Notes under the pieces: generated by a model | Told to the model about the DNA's origin: nothing | Seen by the model: only the letters and a program-made list of their open reading frames with translations | Database searches by the model: none | Shown here: in pieces, positions 1-5,533 of the stretch | Layout: each line of letters starts with the position of its first letter | Numbering within the stretch: position 1 is the stretch's first letter | IMG/VR virus record: IMGVR_UViG_3300046007_008332 | Span: 1 to 24,810 of that record | DNA length: 24,810 nucleotides | DNA from: a virus | Direction: 5' to 3' (one strand) | Made by a program: the position numbers and the translations under genes

Positions 1-2
1 GA

Positions 3-1325
3 AAGCCGATCGACCTGGCTGTCCTCGCCGAAGAGCTCAAGAAGTCCAAGAAGTTGGCCGATGTCGGCGGCTATACCTACCTGATGCAGCTCTCCGAGCG
101 CACGCCGACCACGGCGCAGGCGGCATACTTTATCGAGAAGGTGCGCGAGCTCTACCAGCTGCGTGAAATCATCAAGGCCACCACCGGCGCGCTTGAGCGC
201 TGCTACACCTACAGCGGGCCGGAAGACCTAGAGAAGATCGTCGCCCCCCTGCGCACGGCAGGCGACGGCAAGACCCCGCTTGGTGAACGCATGCGCGGGG
301 CCATGCTTTCCTTTGAGCGCCCGCCGTCCGAACCACAGGCCCGCTGGATGATCGACCACAAGCCCATCTGCACGCCAGGCAATCTCACCGCCATCGTTGC
401 TCAGGCAAAGACCGGCAAGACCGCCTTTATCGGTGCACTGTTGGCCGCCGCAATGGTCGCTGAGAGCGAGCGCCAAGGCGTGGAGATCGAAGGCATCGAC
501 ACCCTCGGAGTTGTCGCCTGCGCACCGACGCTAACCTTAAAAGATGGCACCGAGCAGGGCCGCGTCCTGATCCACATCGACACCGAGCAAAGCCCATACG
601 ACCACTACCAGACCGTGAGGCGGGCAGTCGCACGGGCGAAACTCACCGCGGCTCCCGCATGGCTGTGGTCGTTTTCGCTGGCAGGCTGGAGCGCGGGCGA
701 CTTGCGCAAGGCACTTGCCGAAGCCCTCAAGCGGGCCAAGCGCATGAACGTCGGCGTGTTTGGCGTGATCCTCGACGGCGTGGCCGACCTCTGCGCCGAC
801 GTGAACGATGCCGAGGAATCCAACGCCCTGATTGCCGAGCTTCACGGCAACGCAATTTCCGCCGACACGCCGATCATCTGCGTGGTGCACCGCAACGAAG
901 GCGAGAAAGCCGACAGCGCGGCGCGCGGACACCTTGGCAAGCAACTCGCCCGCAAAGCCGAGACGAACCTGCGCATGGAGAAGACCGACGGTAAGACGGT
1001 GGTATTCTCTGAGCGCAACCGAGGCGCGCCGATCTTGGAGAAAGACGGCCCCTGCTTCGAGTGGTCCGACGAAAAGGGCTACCACGTGAGCGTGGCGAGC
1101 GTAGGCAAGGCCCGCGCCGAGGTGAGCATGGATGAGGCGAAGTGCCTAGCTGAAGAAGTTTTCAGCGAAGGAAAGAGCCTCACCTACACGGAGATCAAAC
1201 ACGGCATCATCAAGGCCCGCGCCTGCGCCGGCCGGACAGCCGAGCGCAACATCAAGAAGCTCATCGCTGGGGGAATCATTATCCACTGCGGGGCGGGTAA
1301 GTACAACCCCAGCCCTAAAATCTGA
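3..1325 (+). CDS. DnaB-N / RepA-like replicative helicase-ATPase (5' partial)
   Basis: The reading frame is open from the window edge, so the true start lies upstream; the TTG at 54 is not needed as a start. The first ~60 visible codons match the DnaB helicase N-terminal domain pattern (PIDLAVLAEELKKSKKL, then GGYTYLMQLSERTPT). A RecA/RepA-like ATPase follows, with a Walker A motif (AQAKTGKTAF, near base 402) and a hydrophobic Walker B strand ending in Asp (VFGVILDGVADL, near 755-790). After it comes a 'TPIICVVHRNEG' sensor-like strand. The last ~65 residues look like a winged helix. Phages and plasmids often use such proteins to load or drive replication. The gene overlaps the next one (stop and start share one base), so the two are probably co-transcribed. 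Domain identities are from motif recognition; helicase activity is inferred. It could also be a primase-helicase partner without its own unwinding role. Confidence 0.85.
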   Translation, partial: KPIDLAVLAEELKKSKKLADVGGYTYLMQLSERTPTTAQAAYFIEKVRELYQLREIIKATTGALERCYTYSGPEDLEKIVAPLRTAGDGKTPLGERMRGAMLSFERPPSEPQARWMIDHKPICTPGNLTAIVAQAKTGKTAFIGALLAAAMVAESERQGVEIEGIDTLGVVACAPTLTLKDGTEQGRVLIHIDTEQSPYDHYQTVRRAVARAKLTAAPAWLWSFSLAGWSAGDLRKALAEALKRAKRMNVGVFGVILDGVADLCADVNDAEESNALIAELHGNAISADTPIICVVHRNEGEKADSAARGHLGKQLARKAETNLRMEKTDGKTVVFSERNRGAPILEKDGPCFEWSDEKGYHVSVASVGKARAEVSMDEAKCLAEEVFSEGKSLTYTEIKHGIIKARACAGRTAERNIKKLIAGGIIIHCGAGKYNPSPKI

Positions 1326-1690
1326 TGAGCCCGAACCAATTCAACACTATCACGGGCAGCGACTGGCGAGTGAGCCTACAAGCCGCCCGCGCCCGCCGAA
1401 CCCTCAACCAACAAAAATTTAGGAATCAAATCGACACCATGATCAAACTCGCACCACGCACCCAATCGAGCAGCCGCCGGAGAGTCGGCCCGAAAATGAT
1501 AGCGGCGCACGCCGATAAAAAGGCCTACGCTCTGGCGCTCCTGCGCAACGGCTATTCCGCCGGAGCCATCGCCCGCAACTTGGAAACATCGCCAAACCTG
1601 ATAGTGCACTGGCGCGACGAGGCCGGGATCGCCCCATGCAAGCCCGGCAAATGTCGGCCCACGCCTGCGGTGGGGGAGGTGCTGGTATGA
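1325..1690 (+). CDS. Small helix-turn-helix protein downstream of the helicase
   Basis: This 121-residue protein starts on an ATG that overlaps the helicase stop codon (TGATG), which indicates translational coupling within the replication operon. The N-terminal half is basic and Gln/Arg/Ser-rich and looks disordered. Residues ~66-100 (AYALALLRNGYSAGAIARNL, then a probable recognition helix containing PNLIVHWRDEAG) form a homeodomain-like helix-turn-helix of the sort found in transposase and small terminase N-termini. A role in DNA binding for replication or regulation is inferred. The stop codon lies one base before the left end of the first attC site. The gene therefore abuts the cassette array, although it is joined by overlap to a phage gene and no integron core site is evident between the two. 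Confidence 0.75.
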   Translation: MSPNQFNTITGSDWRVSLQAARARRTLNQQKFRNQIDTMIKLAPRTQSSSRRRVGPKMIAAHADKKAYALALLRNGYSAGAIARNLETSPNLIVHWRDEAGIAPCKPGKCRPTPAVGEVLV

Positions 1691-1691
1691 A

Positions 1692-1778
1692 GCCCAACGT
1701 TTGAGGTCAGCGACGCAGCCCTAACCGCGAGCACGCAATGTGACGATTACATGCGTTCGCTGTAGCGCCTAGTTCGGC
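1692..1778 (+). other. attC site 1
   Basis: The site starts with GCCCAAC and ends with GTTCGGC. The inner arms GTCAGCGA and TCGCTGTAGC are complementary with one extra base on the right arm. The centre contains a small hairpin (ATGT / ACAT). It lies one base after the stop of the helix-turn-helix gene. The outer boxes mismatch at one position. That is expected when the right-hand half belongs to the next inserted cassette. Confidence 0.85.
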
Positions 1779-1869
1779 TCAGTGGTTGAGCTTTCCGTCT
1801 CCGAAAACTATTTTGATTTATTTTGAATTAGTGCTTGCAATCAATCAAAACGCAGTCAGGGTCTAACTC

Positions 1870-2058
1870 ATGACATCCACTAACGCAATGAACGCAGTTT
1901 GCAACGCCCTCGAAACCTACGCCGCCTCTTTGGGCGTCACCTTAACTGAGGCTGTAAACCTCTTTAAGACCGAAAAAAGCACCCAAGAGTGCATTCACCT
2001 TCTAGTGCTGGCGCAGGCCGATAAAGAGGGGCTCCGCAAGCTAGCTGCCACTCTATGA
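1870..2058 (+). CDS. Cassette protein, 62 aa, unknown function
   Basis: This is the first gene of a two-gene cassette that begins at the cleavage point in attC 1. It encodes a 62-residue, probably all-helical soluble protein, with an amphipathic stretch (NALETYAASLGVTLTEAVNL) that could pack as two helices. The ATG at 1870 is the first start after an AT-rich 90-base leader in which I see no convincing promoter. Its stop overlaps the start of the next gene (ATGA), which implies coupled translation. Function is unknown. The arrangement of two small overlapping genes, the second basic and DNA-binding-like, recalls toxin-antitoxin or small regulatory pairs, but no toxin family is recognisable. 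Confidence 0.6.
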   Translation: MTSTNAMNAVCNALETYAASLGVTLTEAVNLFKTEKSTQECIHLLVLAQADKEGLRKLAATL

Positions 2059-2246
2059 GCGCAGGTGGGAAAAGAAAAGGGGCAGGCCGCAAGGCAGGCC
2101 CCGCTAGGGTCGCAATAACGGTAAAGGTGGATCAATGCACGTCATCCAGATTCCTCCTCTACCGACACATCACGAATCTCAGCCAAGCCCGTGCATTCGA
2201 GCGGCTGGTTCGGGACTCCGTCCTGCCGAAACAGAGCAACCTTTGA
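2055..2246 (+). CDS. Small basic cassette protein, possible ribbon-helix-helix
   Basis: This 63-residue protein is the second gene of the cassette and overlaps the previous stop by four bases. The start is rich in Gly, Lys and Arg (KRKGAGRKAG). A beta-strand-like stretch (RVAITVKVD) and helices up to FERLVRDSV follow. That order resembles small ribbon-helix-helix DNA-binding proteins with a basic N-terminal arm; the assignment is tentative. The last codons (LPKQSNL) lie inside the degenerate attC 2, in the same frame that gives LPNV in the other cassettes. Confidence 0.6.
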   Translation: MSAGGKRKGAGRKAGPARVAITVKVDQCTSSRFLLYRHITNLSQARAFERLVRDSVLPKQSNL

Positions 2247-2277
2247 GCGGGTCATTCGCTGTAGCGCGTAGTTGGGC
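2225..2277 (+). other. attC site 2 (degenerate, shortened)
   Basis: The right half is intact: ATTCGCTGTAGCG followed by a GTTGGGC end box, as in neighbouring sites. The left half is worn down. GCCGAAA at 2225-2231 is the best left box, matching 6 of 7 bases of the complement of the cassette's own leading TTCGGC. The usual TCAGCGA arm is missing; only GAGCG near 2244 could pair with CGCT. At 53 bases it is shorter than typical attC sites and may no longer recombine. Confidence 0.6.
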
Positions 2278-2317
2278 CCCGTAACGACTGAATTTCCGAC
2301 AACTAAACGAAAACTCT

Positions 2318-2716
2318 ATGGATAAAACAAAAGCAGATATACTATACGATTCGCTCGCCAACTTCACGGACGAGGAAGGAGCGATAGAATGCGGGGCAAA
2401 AATGCGGGACTTCGCCCGCGAGCTTGAGATCGAGCTGAACGAGCAAGTGGCATGCAACGGCAAGGGAGCTGAACGTGAGGCTGCCCTGCTCGGAAAAGTG
2501 GAGCGGCTTGAGCGTGAGAACGCACGGATTCTGTCGAATGAAGCCTCGATTAACGACCAAATTTGCGAATTGGCGACGCAACTATCAAAACTCCGTGAAG
2601 CTGCGCAGTCCGTGGTTGATCGGTGGGAGACCCCGCTGTGGAAAAAAGTAGAACCAACTGCGGCTTTAATCTATCGGCTCCGAGATTCTCTGCCCAACGT
2701 CGAAGCTCAGCGATAG
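2318..2716 (+). CDS. Coiled-coil cassette protein, 132 aa
   Basis: This soluble protein has an acidic N-terminal third and a heptad-patterned central coiled coil (residues ~48-96, including LLGKVERLERENARIL and ICELATQLSKLREAA). The tail contains Trp residues (DRWETPLWKK). I do not recognise a family; similar coiled-coil proteins are common in phage early regions. The ATG at 2318 is the first in-frame start in the cassette and lies about 40 bases after the core site. The gene runs into attC 3, which encodes its last eight residues, LPNVEAQR. It is the only gene in the cassette at about 2272-2777. Confidence 0.7.
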   Translation: MDKTKADILYDSLANFTDEEGAIECGAKMRDFARELEIELNEQVACNGKGAEREAALLGKVERLERENARILSNEASINDQICELATQLSKLREAAQSVVDRWETPLWKKVEPTAALIYRLRDSLPNVEAQR

Positions 2717-2783
2717 CCAACAAACAAACTCCCGAACAATCAGGGGCTTAAGCGTGGTCATTCGCTGTAGCGACTGGTGGGGC
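2692..2783 (+). other. attC site 3 (type I centre, mutated right core)
   Basis: The left box GCCCAAC and left arm GCTCAGCGA pair with TCGCTGTAGC on the right. The centre is the type I sequence shared with sites 4 and 6 (CCCGAACAATCAGGGGC). The right end reads GTGGGGC instead of GTTGGGC, so the conserved GTT of the cleavage triplet is changed to GTG. The left box is a perfect complement of the GTTGGGC that opens this cassette, as expected for its free circular form. Confidence 0.8.
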
Positions 2784-2859
2784 TCGATTGCTCGATTCCG
2801 AAATAACCAATAAATAAACATGACGCGGCAACGTGTCTAAAAAACCACGAAAAATAAAC

Positions 2860-3150
2860 ATGAGTGAAAAACCAATGACAGCCCCTACCTTTACATTTTG
2901 GGGCGACAAATATCAAAAACTAGCCGACCTAGGAGATGGATGGGTACTTATCGCCCACCCGAACGGTCCCGCAGTTTGCAATGGTGACGCGATTTCGACC
3001 ATCGACATTTACGAGGGCGAATCACTAGCGCCTAAAATCATTAAATTACGAGGGCAAGAAGCGTTCCGAAAGTGGGCATGGCCTCGACTTAAAGAAGTGC
3101 TCACATTCCCCGATTTCCGACCATTGCCTAACGTTCAAGCTCAGCGATAG
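2860..3150 (+). CDS. Cassette protein, 96 aa, unknown function
   Basis: The protein is predicted to be soluble and mixed alpha/beta, with several aromatic residues (TFTFWGDKYQKLADLG, GWVLIAHPNGPAVC, RKWAWPRLKEV). No family is recognised. I chose the ATG at 2860. A GTG at 2833 would add nine mostly basic residues, and a further ATG at 2820 gives only a six-codon frame. Both ATGs are preceded by the same AATAAAC string, a small duplication that may reflect leader shuffling. The last residues, LPNVQAQR, are encoded inside attC 4. It is the only gene in its cassette (about 2778-3210). Confidence 0.65.
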   Translation: MSEKPMTAPTFTFWGDKYQKLADLGDGWVLIAHPNGPAVCNGDAISTIDIYEGESLAPKIIKLRGQEAFRKWAWPRLKEVLTFPDFRPLPNVQAQR

Positions 3151-3216
3151 ACCACAAACAAATACCCGAATAATCAGGGGCAAAAGCGGGCTATTCGCTG
3201 TAGCGCTTGGTTGGGC
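3126..3216 (+). other. attC site 4 (type I centre)
   Basis: The end boxes are GCCTAAC and GTTGGGC, which pair with one T-G wobble. The L arms GCTCAGCGA and TCGCTGTAGC pair with one bulged base, and the stem extends into GATAG / CTATTC. The centre closely matches sites 3 and 6 (ATCAGGGGC, AAGCGGGCTATTCGCTG). Confidence 0.9.
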
Positions 3217-3277
3217 TCAGTGCGGTTTGGGTTTCTGGCTCCAGAAATATTCATACGCGTTGGTTCGACTCCGTGCT

Positions 3278-3565
3278 TTAATTTCTTGCATCTTTAATAT
3301 TACTTTCAGCCCAATGAGTAGCATATCTAATCCTTGCCTTGGGATCGACATTCAACCCATTTTTGGAGCAGAATGCGAAGAACTCGTCCGCCTTAATTAT
3401 GGACCGTATAACCCTGGTTCCTTTGGCGGTCTCTCGGCGCTCGAATTTTTCAGCGAGAACTTTCCATTCATCGAATGTAGAAGGCATGTCCTTGACGCCA
3501 GCGACGACCTTAACGGCGTCATATTCGGTTTTATTCGTAAACCAAGCGAGTGCGATATGGCTCAT
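3278..3565 (-). CDS. Reverse-oriented cassette protein, 95 aa, conserved-hypothetical type
   Basis: The gene runs against the array direction and fills the cassette at 3211-3670. The ATG at 3565 lies eight bases inside the left box of attC 5; the frame stays open further upstream through the attC, but that extension looks non-coding. The protein starts MSHIALAWFTNKTEYDA, then has STFDEWKVLAEKFE and a later KADEFFAFCSKNGL. This layout (hydrophobic IALAWF strand, a YDEW/FDEW turn, then an EF..WC/FC helix) matches my memory of a family of small conserved hypothetical proteins found in many bacteria. No function is known to me. An antisense plus-strand frame (3227-3598) is open too, but its composition looks like a shadow. 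Confidence 0.7.
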   Translation of the reverse strand: MSHIALAWFTNKTEYDAVKVVAGVKDMPSTFDEWKVLAEKFERRETAKGTRVIRSIIKADEFFAFCSKNGLNVDPKARIRYATHWAESNIKDARN

Positions 3566-3573
3566 ATATTTCT

Positions 3574-3676
3574 GCCGAACGTCGAAGCTCAGCGATGAAG
3601 AGGAATGGCGCGACCTGTGCGGCTCGGAGCACAAGGCGTGACAGCCCTCGGAATTCGCTGTAGCGCTTTGTTCGGC
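3574..3676 (+). other. attC site 5 (type II centre)
   Basis: The end boxes GCCGAAC and GTTCGGC are perfectly complementary. The L arms are the usual GCTCAGCGA and TCGCTGTAGC. The centre differs from type I sites and contains CTCGGAGCACAA within a TGTGC / GCACA hairpin, shared only with site 8. Both type II sites follow reverse-oriented genes. Confidence 0.9.
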
Positions 3677-3742
3677 TCCGTTTTCATATTCCGTAATGCT
3701 TTCTATATTCAAATCTCCATTTATGTATTAAAACTTCATACC

Positions 3743-4117
3743 ATGAATCAATCGAAAGATAACGAATCCACTCATCAGCATTTTTCTGTGTCTGACCAAA
3801 GCCAGACTCAGCAAGGTGCTTGCCGTAAAAAACGCCTTCGTGAACTCGAATGTGAAGAAGCATCATCATTTCGTCACTTAAACTACTCTCATGCACGTCT
3901 TTTGATCGAGAATAACGGCGTAGAACCTGATCCAATTCCTACCGATGTGTTCTTTCGTATTCGAGAAGGGAAGCTGGTTCGGATAACCTTTGATATGCTG
4001 ACGCCAGAAGAGCTGATTTCGATTCAGCATGAACGCGAGACTGCCAATTTGCTATTAAATCAGAAAGCGGCTGCATTGGATGGTTTTATTTTGCCGAACG
4101 TTCAAGCTCAGCGATAG
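3743..4117 (+). CDS. Cassette protein, 124 aa, unknown function
   Basis: The first ~35 residues are polar and probably disordered (SKDNESTHQHFSVSDQSQ). A helical, charged body follows (KKRLRELECEEASSFRHL; FFRIREGKLVRITFDML; PEELISIQHERETANLLLNQ). No transmembrane segment or known motif is seen. The ATG at 3743 is the first start that lies wholly inside the cassette; the frame is open further upstream, but that would cross attC 5. The last eight residues, LPNVQAQR, come from attC 6. This cassette opens with TTCGGC and its own left box is GCCGAAC, a perfect match in circular form, so the cassette looks intact and potentially mobile. Confidence 0.7.
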   Translation: MNQSKDNESTHQHFSVSDQSQTQQGACRKKRLRELECEEASSFRHLNYSHARLLIENNGVEPDPIPTDVFFRIREGKLVRITFDMLTPEELISIQHERETANLLLNQKAAALDGFILPNVQAQR

Positions 4118-4182
4118 ACCACTGAAACTAGCCGAACAATCAGGGGCTAAAGCGGGCTATTCGCTGTAGCGCTTGGTTGGGC
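4093..4182 (+). other. attC site 6 (type I centre)
   Basis: The end boxes are GCCGAAC and GTTGGGC. The L arms and centre are nearly identical to site 4 (GATAGACCAC, CGAACAATCAGGGGC, AAGCGGGCTATTCGCTG). The mismatch between the end boxes is explained because the right box belongs to the next cassette. Confidence 0.9.
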
Positions 4183-4203
4183 TTTCTTTTTCTTTTTCTT
4201 TTT

Positions 4204-4434
4204 ATGAACAACGTTTGGATAAAAACATCTGACAGGCTTCCTGGTAACGTAGGCGATCAGCTCGATATACTTATGTGGTCTCCCGAGTGGTCAACGTGGC
4301 TGAAGGGCATGGTTACTATTTGGGAAGAACGCTGCGAGTGGGCGATATACGATTGGCAGAATGATAGATATTATGAATGGCCCTACGCTCCCGAGTTTTG
4401 GATGTCTCCGATTCTTCCTATGCCGAACGTTTAA
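4204..4434 (+). CDS. DUF551-like cassette protein, 76 aa
   Basis: The start NNVWIKTSDRLPGNVGDQLD matches the DUF551 pattern (W-I/V-S-DRLP near the N-terminus), and the end EFWMSPILPMP resembles that family's closing 'HWMPLPEPP'. DUF551 proteins are small, frequent in phages and of unknown function. The ATG at 4204 is preferred over an in-frame start at 4177, which lies in the attC core and would add only a Phe/Leu run from a pyrimidine-rich leader. The protein is unusually rich in Trp. The final Pro-Asn-Val codons come from attC 7, where the frame stops at once with TAA. Confidence 0.75.
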   Translation: MNNVWIKTSDRLPGNVGDQLDILMWSPEWSTWLKGMVTIWEERCEWAIYDWQNDRYYEWPYAPEFWMSPILPMPNV

Positions 4435-4515
4435 GGTGAGCCAGATGCGCAACACCCCCGATAATCGAAGCAATAGCGGGCCAATGCGCATCTTGGCTCT
4501 AGCGCCTTGTTGGGC
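4422..4515 (+). other. attC site 7 (divergent type III centre)
   Basis: The end boxes are GCCGAAC and GTTGGGC, but the inner arms differ from all other sites. GAGCCAGATGCGC pairs with GCGCATCTTGGCTC, giving a long stem with one bulged T. The spacer and AGCGCC next to the right box are conserved. This cassette probably came from a different integron lineage. Confidence 0.85.
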
Positions 4516-4569
4516 GTCTTTGTATCCCTTCCGAATAACCTTTAATGTAAACTCAAATCTTAGAAAAAC

Positions 4570-4797
4570 ATGAATAAGAAAATAAACGAATTGATAGATA
4601 GCCTAATCGCTCTGCCGACGACGGTATTCCACGCGTTGTGGATGTTGGTAATAATCGCGCTATTTCTGCCGATCATATTAGTCGTGGCAGCAATCGGCCC
4701 ACGCAAAAACTACCCGCTACTTGGGGACTGGTTGCGTGATCGCGTTAGAGTGGCCCGAACTGGTGAGTTTGTTTCTCTGCCCAATGCTGAATCTTAG
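4570..4797 (+). CDS. Small membrane cassette protein, 75 aa
   Basis: A short amphipathic N-terminus is followed by one long hydrophobic segment (residues ~18-43, including ALWMLVIIALFLPIILVV). A basic C-terminal part then contains LGDWLRDRVRVARTG. The positive C-terminal side suggests an inner-membrane protein with a cytoplasmic tail. No family is recognised. The start at 4570 directly follows an A-rich leader. The protein ends SLPNAES, the same frame and nearly the same codons as the attC-encoded ends of other cassettes, but the rest of that attC is missing. Its 3' end overlaps the reverse gene at 4745-4993. Confidence 0.65.
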   Translation: MNKKINELIDSLIALPTTVFHALWMLVIIALFLPIILVVAAIGPRKNYPLLGDWLRDRVRVARTGEFVSLPNAES

Positions 4798-4993
4798 AAA
4801 CCAAATCAGAATCTTTATTTATGAATGACCTCAATTCCTCCAAGACGTCCAAACTACCTTTTATATGCTTTACGCCAAATTCAAGTTCGGGCGGTAGCAC
4901 CTTCAGCATTTCTTCCGACTCCCGAAGTAGGTTTTGGATTTCGTGGTCGTTATTGAGGGCGTCCATTCGATTACTGTTGGTTGGAAAAGTCAC
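4745..4993 (-). CDS. Reverse-oriented cassette protein, 82 aa, possibly altered C-terminus
   Basis: The gene reads leftward from a GTG at 4993, fifteen bases from attC 8; an ATG lies nine codons further in. The protein is soluble and helical, with many acidic and leucine residues (NLLRESEEMLKVLPPELEFG, SLDVLEELRSFINKDSD). No family is recognised. The last ~17 codons cross a decayed left half of an attC and the end of the convergent membrane-protein gene. The C-terminus is therefore probably not original and may have been created by cassette fusion. Confidence 0.6.
   Translation of the reverse strand: MTFPTNSNRMDALNNDHEIQNLLRESEEMLKVLPPELEFGVKHIKGSLDVLEELRSFINKDSDLVSKIQHWAEKQTHQFGPL
4779..4798 (+). 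other. attC left-half remnant
   Basis: GCCCAATGCTGAATCTTAG resembles the left end of the complete sites (GCCCAACGTCGAAGCTCAG) with a few changes, but no L' arm or GTTRRRY end box follows. The left box matches 6 of 7 bases of the complement of the GTTGGGC that opens the cassette at 4509. It is probably the remains of that cassette's own attC. Confidence 0.6.
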
Positions 4994-5008
4994 GATGCGT
5001 TTTATTTT

Positions 5009-5111
5009 GCCGAACGTCGAAGCTCAGCGATGAGCGTGCTTGGCGCGGAATGTGCCGCTCGGAGCACAATCCGTGACAAGCATGCTCATTCGCTGTAGCG
5101 CTTTGTTCGGC
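5009..5111 (+). other. attC site 8 (type II centre)
   Basis: The end boxes GCCGAAC and GTTCGGC are perfectly complementary, and the L arms are GCTCAGCGA and TCGCTGTAGC. The centre folds further: GCGTGCTTG pairs with CAAGCATGC, enclosing TGTGC / GCACA. It is the same length (103 bases) and type as site 5. Confidence 0.9.
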
Positions 5112-5118
5112 TCAGTTT

Positions 5119-5532
5119 TCATCTTCTGAAAATAACGTCACCTCCGCCGGATGATTTATTGCGTTCAGAAATCGGAATATAATATGGTAGTTTGAATTCT
5201 GACTTTTGCTTATTCTTTAGTTCTTCAATCTCCTTGTTTTTAAGCTCTATAATTTCATTCACCTGTTTAATAGTATTTTCTAGTTCATTCATTTTAATTT
5301 TTCTTTTAAATGACACCCAAAACAATCCAACCAAGCAGAACACTATTCCGAGCGATGCTATTATTAATGTCCGTGTGCTTACCAACACCGTTGAGTCTGT
5401 ATTTCGCCAGACAACCTTCAGATACGCCACTATGGCTGATCCTGGTATTCCAAAGCTGGCTAGGATCGGTAGCCACTCTTTTAGCCATTTGGGCGGGAGA
5501 AGTATGGATTGCTTTTCGTGATTCATCTTCAT
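5119..5532 (-). CDS. Reverse-oriented membrane/coiled-coil cassette protein, 137 aa
   Basis: The gene starts at the ATG at 5532, one base from a left attC box, and reads leftward to 5119, just before attC 8. A second ATG two codons later is possible. Two hydrophobic segments (LPILASFGIPGSAIVAYLKV, residues ~20-42, and LIIASLGIVFCLVGLFWVSF, ~55-78) precede a Lys/Glu coiled coil (VNEIIELKNKEIEELKNKQK). A polar tail ends SSGGGDVIFRR. The frame stays open to 5940 upstream, but that part crosses the junction hairpin, a terminator and another gene and is not credible. It is probably an inner-membrane protein with a cytoplasmic coiled coil. Two-helix plus coiled-coil proteins occur among anti-phage effectors, but nothing here proves that role. 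Confidence 0.7.
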   Translation of the reverse strand: MKMNHEKQSILLPPKWLKEWLPILASFGIPGSAIVAYLKVVWRNTDSTVLVSTRTLIIASLGIVFCLVGLFWVSFKRKIKMNELENTIKQVNEIIELKNKEIEELKNKQKSEFKLPYYIPISERNKSSGGGDVIFRR

Positions 5533-5533
5533 T

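Noticed and set aside
1756-1767. CGCTGTAGCG repeated across the array as a possible repressor operator
   Set aside because: Its position is always inside the right arm of an attC, where it pairs with the left arm, so it is explained by the recombination site.
3227-3598. Plus-strand open frame of 123 codons ending LPNVEAQR
   Set aside because: It lies opposite the better-supported reverse gene at 3278-3565 and its composition looks like an antisense shadow. The tag-like end comes only from reading into attC 5.
3684-3935. Minus-strand 83-codon frame opposite a cassette gene
   Set aside because: The forward frame is longer, ends with the attC tag in the common frame and is more protein-like.
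4821-5033. Plus-strand 70-codon frame ending LPNVEAQR
   Set aside because: It is antisense to the reverse gene at 4745-4993, Ser-rich and without a coherent fold pattern, and enters attC 8 in frame only.
1692-5111. Regularly spaced repeats suggested a CRISPR array
   Set aside because: The repeats are long, variable in their centres, separated by open reading frames and have attC end boxes and paired arms. No cas genes are present.
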